The notes beneath the pieces are model-generated. The model was given only the letters and a program-made list of their open reading frames with translations. It had not been told where the DNA came from and did no database searches. Shown piece by piece: positions 4,951 to 7,480 of a stretch of 7,480 nt of DNA (position 1 is the first letter of the stretch; the number at the start of each line of letters is the position of its first letter). The stretch is from Rhodobiaceae bacterium (GTDB lineage: Bacteria > Pseudomonadota > Alphaproteobacteria > RS24): contig NZFC01000006.1 of the NCBI GenBank assembly GCA_002689195.1, positions 34,948 to 42,427 on the forward strand, written 5' to 3'. Both the position numbers and the translations under genes were made by a program.

Positions 4951-6226
4951 CAAAATTCTTCCCTATTAAGCTATAGTCGTCGAAATATCTGGGCGCGGCA
5001 GTGGAGCGGGACTCACGATTAATCTCTCTAAAGTGTTCCAAAATTTCTCTGGCTGCTTTTTTGCAGGTTGCCTTGGTTTGCACCAATTCCCTCTCGAGCT
5101 TATCTGTTTGCTCATTTAATGACCGCATTTCAGACTCGAATTTTTGTCTTTTCTCCAACATTTCGTTGCTACTTGCCACCCTTGTATCGTCAATTTCCAA
5201 CAGCTCGTCTTCGTATTTCTTTCTCAAACTCAGCAGAACGTTTAAATTTTTATTATGTTTCTTGGAAATTTTTTCATAAACAGGGTGACTATCATGTCGC
5301 ATAAACGAGGCTACAGCTCCGCAGATGTAGATCGTCAGGTTTATTAGTAGAAGAAAAATTCCTTCCTCCCCGAGCGAGGCACCGAGAAGACTGTCTAATG
5401 CACTTTCATTGGATACTAGATCTGCCAAGGGTGCCGAAACAGGATCATCGAGCAGGGGCGTTAAATTGAGACCGGCGCCCGCAATATCATCTAACGCAAC
5501 AAATGCCTGCCTCATTTTCCCTAAGTAATAAATAAAAACAATAATTATCGAGTTAAGAAGAAACAGGCCCGACAAAGTCTGCATTACCTTGTTCTCATAA
5601 TCCTGGCTCGAAATTCTTTTCGAAAACTCGCCAGTGACATGGGCGAAGAAAACGAGCATTGCTCCCACTGAAACTGCCAGGAAGAAAGAAACTAAAGGAC
5701 TCGACTCGAAAAATAACTCAAATGCCAGCCGGTTAACCCAAACTTCGGCAAGTGCAAGAGCGCCCATAAAGGGCAGGTAAAAATTTTCAAACTTAATTTC
5801 AAGGGGTCTATTTCCCACAGCGTTTTTTACCGCATTAAGTTCTTGCTCGCTCTCAATCACCCGATTTTTCCAAAAATCGAATTTTGCCGATCTTTCGCCA
5901 AAAGCAGATTCTACTTTTTCCTTCTTTTGCTCTAATTTTCGGTCTGCCCCCTCTTCTTCTTGTGGTAGCGTAATTTCTAGTCCCGAAATTAAATCGTTAC
6001 TTTGACTTCTTATTCTATCCATCTCTTTTTGAACAGAACCTCGCCACGCAGAATACTTCGCCACGATATTCTCTAATAGTTTTTTTTCTTCTCCGCTTAT
6101 TTGTTTTGCGGAGGTGTCGGGTTTGTTCGCTTCACCGAGCTTTTTTGCCTTGCGGGTAAGGGCATTCCTCGCCATGTCATCAAAACTTAATTCCCTCAAT
6201 AATTGCGAGTACTCAAAATTTTGCAT
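4937..6226 (-). CDS. Four-TM inner-membrane protein with coiled coils at both ends
   Basis: The 429-aa protein has no signal peptide. Residues about 45-137 are a charged coiled coil. Four hydrophobic segments follow at about 149-170, 178-197, 218-237 and 288-308, and a second coiled coil fills 315-405. The positive-inside pattern places both coiled coils and the 198-217 loop (EFSKRISS) in the cytoplasm, and the 238-287 loop (LDD, LLDD) in the periplasm. No ATPase, nuclease or transport motif is visible, and the only acidic residue clearly inside a TM is Glu161. The architecture suggests a membrane scaffold, channel or signal coupler between cytoplasm and periplasm. I do not recognise the family. 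The ATG directly follows the TAG of the protease gene (TAGATG), with GGGAG at 6238-6234 and a 7-nt spacer, so expression is coupled. The next gene overlaps its end by 14 nt. Confidence 0.85.
   Translation of the reverse strand: MQNFEYSQLLRELSFDDMARNALTRKAKKLGEANKPDTSAKQISGEEKKLLENIVAKYSAWRGSVQKEMDRIRSQSNDLISGLEITLPQEEEGADRKLEQKKEKVESAFGERSAKFDFWKNRVIESEQELNAVKNAVGNRPLEIKFENFYLPFMGALALAEVWVNRLAFELFFESSPLVSFFLAVSVGAMLVFFAHVTGEFSKRISSQDYENKVMQTLSGLFLLNSIIIVFIYYLGKMRQAFVALDDIAGAGLNLTPLLDDPVSAPLADLVSNESALDSLLGASLGEEGIFLLLINLTIYICGAVASFMRHDSHPVYEKISKKHNKNLNVLLSLRKKYEDELLEIDDTRVASSNEMLEKRQKFESEMRSLNEQTDKLERELVQTKATCKKAAREILEHFREINRESRSTAAPRYFDDYSLIGKNFDAEE
4958..4964 (-). promoter_or_regulatory. Ribosome binding site fixing the start at 4950
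   Basis: AGGGAAG on the minus strand lies 7 nt before ATG 4950, inside the end of the upstream gene. This favours the ATG over the TTG one codon upstream. Confidence 0.6.
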
Positions 6227-7360
6227 CTAATAACTCCCACAAACTACAAACCCAGCTCTATTGCTGCCGTATTTGGCCAAGTCTGTCGTGTTAAGTGCGC
6301 GAACATTTTCTTTTTGTACATAGTCAATTCGGAATTCATTTAAAAAATCAATTGTAGCTGATGGAGATGATATGTATGCCCAAGTCATGTTCGACGGGCC
6401 ATTTTCGTCGGTTTTCAAGGCTAAAGCAGTGAGCACTCCGCGAAAAGAAGCATTAGCGTCAAAAACAGAAGAACCGCTCGCACCAGCTGCGCTTTCAAAA
6501 TTAACCTGGTCCTGATGCGGTATCTGACTTTTTGTCAACACCAACCCCCTAATAAAGACTGGTTCAATATTAACCGTGCCTTGGGTTACACGATTTCTCT
6601 CCACAACAACGGACGGGTATCCGATAGAAAAAACTTGATCCCCCATCAGCAGCGGTTTCCCATTCACTGTCCAAAAATAGGGCGTTGGTAAACGAGACCG
6701 AATTATAGCCAGGTCTTTGTCTTTATCAACAGGGCCAATTTCAGCGGGTGTGAAAAATCCCCAATATTGAACTAAAACAAAGTCACAGCCGTTTATTACA
6801 TGCTCATTAGTCAAAAAATCTCCGAATTTGTTGATAGCGAGGGCAGAGCCCTGACCCTTGACCACTCCATCATAATATTTTTTTTCGGGTGGCCTCGCTT
6901 CCCACTGTTGCAGAAATTTTTTGTTACTCGACTGCTGAGTTGTTTCTTCAAAAAATCCTTTATTGCGTCCAGGTTTTTGCAACTCGGTTTCTTTTTGGCA
7001 TCCTCGAAGGGTCTTCTCATATTTGAGAGGATCAAAAAATCGGGAGCCTCGTTTTTCGTAAAAATAGGTTTTCAGAATCTCGATGGACCTTGAATGACAA
7101 TTATCTGCACCGCGGCGAAGCCAAAAATAGCTTTTTTTGAGATCAGTCGGAAAATTTTTACCTGCTAGGTAGAGTATTCCAAGCGAATAACTGGCATCTT
7201 CGTTTCCTCGAAAAGCAAGTTTTTCTAATTTGATTATCCCGGACGAAACTTTTCCGTTTGCTAAAAGGTCTAATGCATAGTCTAAATCAGAGCTGCTGGC
7301 TGGAAATATAGCAAACAGTGATAAAACTAACTGAAGACTTATTTTTCGCAAACTTTCCAT
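6227..7360 (-). CDS. Exported Sel1-repeat/trypsin-like serine protease
   Basis: The 377-aa protein has a hydrophobic N-terminal signal (LQLVLSLFAIFPASSS, cut near 22-24). One Sel1-like unit follows (about 39-85: KLAFRGNEDASYSLGILYLAG, PTDLKKSYFWLRRGA), then a linker, then a trypsin-fold protease from about 165. The triad is readable: His187 in FLTNEHVING, Asp216 in KDLAII, Ser295 in GASGSS. GQGSALAI before the His is the usual first strand, and SIGYP (245-249) precedes the serine motif as in HtrA-like enzymes. The serine motif has Ser where GxSGGP proteases have the second Gly, a conservative variation. No PDZ domain follows. Cysteines 88, 121, 192 and 374 allow disulfides in the periplasm. 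It is the first gene of a three-gene operon and its stop abuts the next start. No clear ribosome binding site precedes the ATG. A T8 run at 6878-6885 (A8 in the gene) codes for part of EKK. Confidence 0.9.
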   Translation of the reverse strand: MESLRKISLQLVLSLFAIFPASSSDLDYALDLLANGKVSSGIIKLEKLAFRGNEDASYSLGILYLAGKNFPTDLKKSYFWLRRGADNCHSRSIEILKTYFYEKRGSRFFDPLKYEKTLRGCQKETELQKPGRNKGFFEETTQQSSNKKFLQQWEARPPEKKYYDGVVKGQGSALAINKFGDFLTNEHVINGCDFVLVQYWGFFTPAEIGPVDKDKDLAIIRSRLPTPYFWTVNGKPLLMGDQVFSIGYPSVVVERNRVTQGTVNIEPVFIRGLVLTKSQIPHQDQVNFESAAGASGSSVFDANASFRGVLTALALKTDENGPSNMTWAYISSPSATIDFLNEFRIDYVQKENVRALNTTDLAKYGSNRAGFVVCGSY

Positions 7361-7384
7361 CTGTGCACATAGATAATTAAAAAT

Positions 7385-7412
7385 TTGATAATAGCTTCCA
7401 AAACTATATCAA
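7385..7412 (-). promoter_or_regulatory. Candidate promoter of the protease-led operon
   Basis: On the minus strand, TTGATA (7412-7407, 5/6) and TATCAA (7390-7385, 4/6) are 16 nt apart in an AT-rich stretch directly upstream of the protease start. The transcript would begin near 7378, leaving a leader of under 20 nt without a Shine-Dalgarno sequence. An overlapping TATTAT (7393-7388) is a better -10 but lacks a -35. The rest of 7413-7480 shows no gene, only a small CACTC/GAGTG hairpin at 7467-7479. Confidence 0.4.
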
Positions 7413-7480
7413 TTCCCGGCTGCCTTGGGAAAAGATTAAAACGTAAACGACAGATGTCTGAGCGGGCACTCTTTGAGTGG

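Noticed and set aside
5001..5304. Two overlapping plus-strand ORFs (92 and 78 codons)
   Set aside because: Both are shadows of the C-terminal coiled coil of the minus-strand 4-TM gene, with no ribosome binding site and low-complexity Ser/Phe-rich translations.
1..7480. CRISPR array, IS element or toxin-antitoxin pair
   Set aside because: No regularly spaced repeats, transposase motifs with terminal inverted repeats, or adjacent small toxin/antitoxin families were seen on either strand.

Overview
The window looks like a bacterial chromosome, probably alphaproteobacterial. That placement rests on the GC-rich style of the left flank and the form of the tRNA-Lys, and it is a guess rather than a demonstration. 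The first 192 bases are the GC-rich end of a housekeeping enzyme of the isocitrate lyase/PEP mutase superfamily, followed by an intact tRNA-Lys(UUU). Everything to the right of the tRNA is visibly more AT-rich, has intergenic gaps and encodes accessory proteins, as expected of a genomic island at a tRNA 3' end.

Region 1 (about 320-2661) is bounded by a direct repeat of the tRNA 3' end. The copy inside tRNA-Lys (320-349) recurs at 2632-2661 with 29 of 30 bases identical. The 2.3 kb between them carries three genes: a 301-aa MrcB-N/NucS-like fusion nuclease (probable Type IV restriction of modified DNA), a 115-aa exported four-cysteine protein whose start overlaps the nuclease stop, and a convergent 129-aa protein of unknown function with a readable promoter. 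I see no integrase. The cassette therefore looks like a non-autonomous or decayed integrative element that depends on a recombinase elsewhere, probably beyond the right edge.

Region 2 (about 2662-7480, continuing past the window) is a block of four envelope-directed proteins. On the minus strand, three tightly packed genes form an operon. The first is an exported Sel1-repeat/trypsin-like serine protease with visible His187-Asp216-Ser295. The second is a four-TM protein with long charged coiled coils at both ends. The third is an exported four-cysteine protein faintly resembling degenerate von Willebrand A-like proteins. Stop and start codons abut at the first junction and genes overlap by 14 nt at the second. 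Convergent to them, overlapping by 4 nt at the stops, is an exported 483-aa Sel1/TPR-like protein rich in cysteine.

The set suggests a periplasm/inner-membrane apparatus in which a scaffold couples periplasmic sensing and proteolysis to cytoplasmic coiled coils. I do not recognise it as a named system. Its position next to a restriction-type cassette makes a defence or conflict role possible, but nothing in the sequence proves one. No CRISPR array, rRNA, transposase or complete IS is visible.
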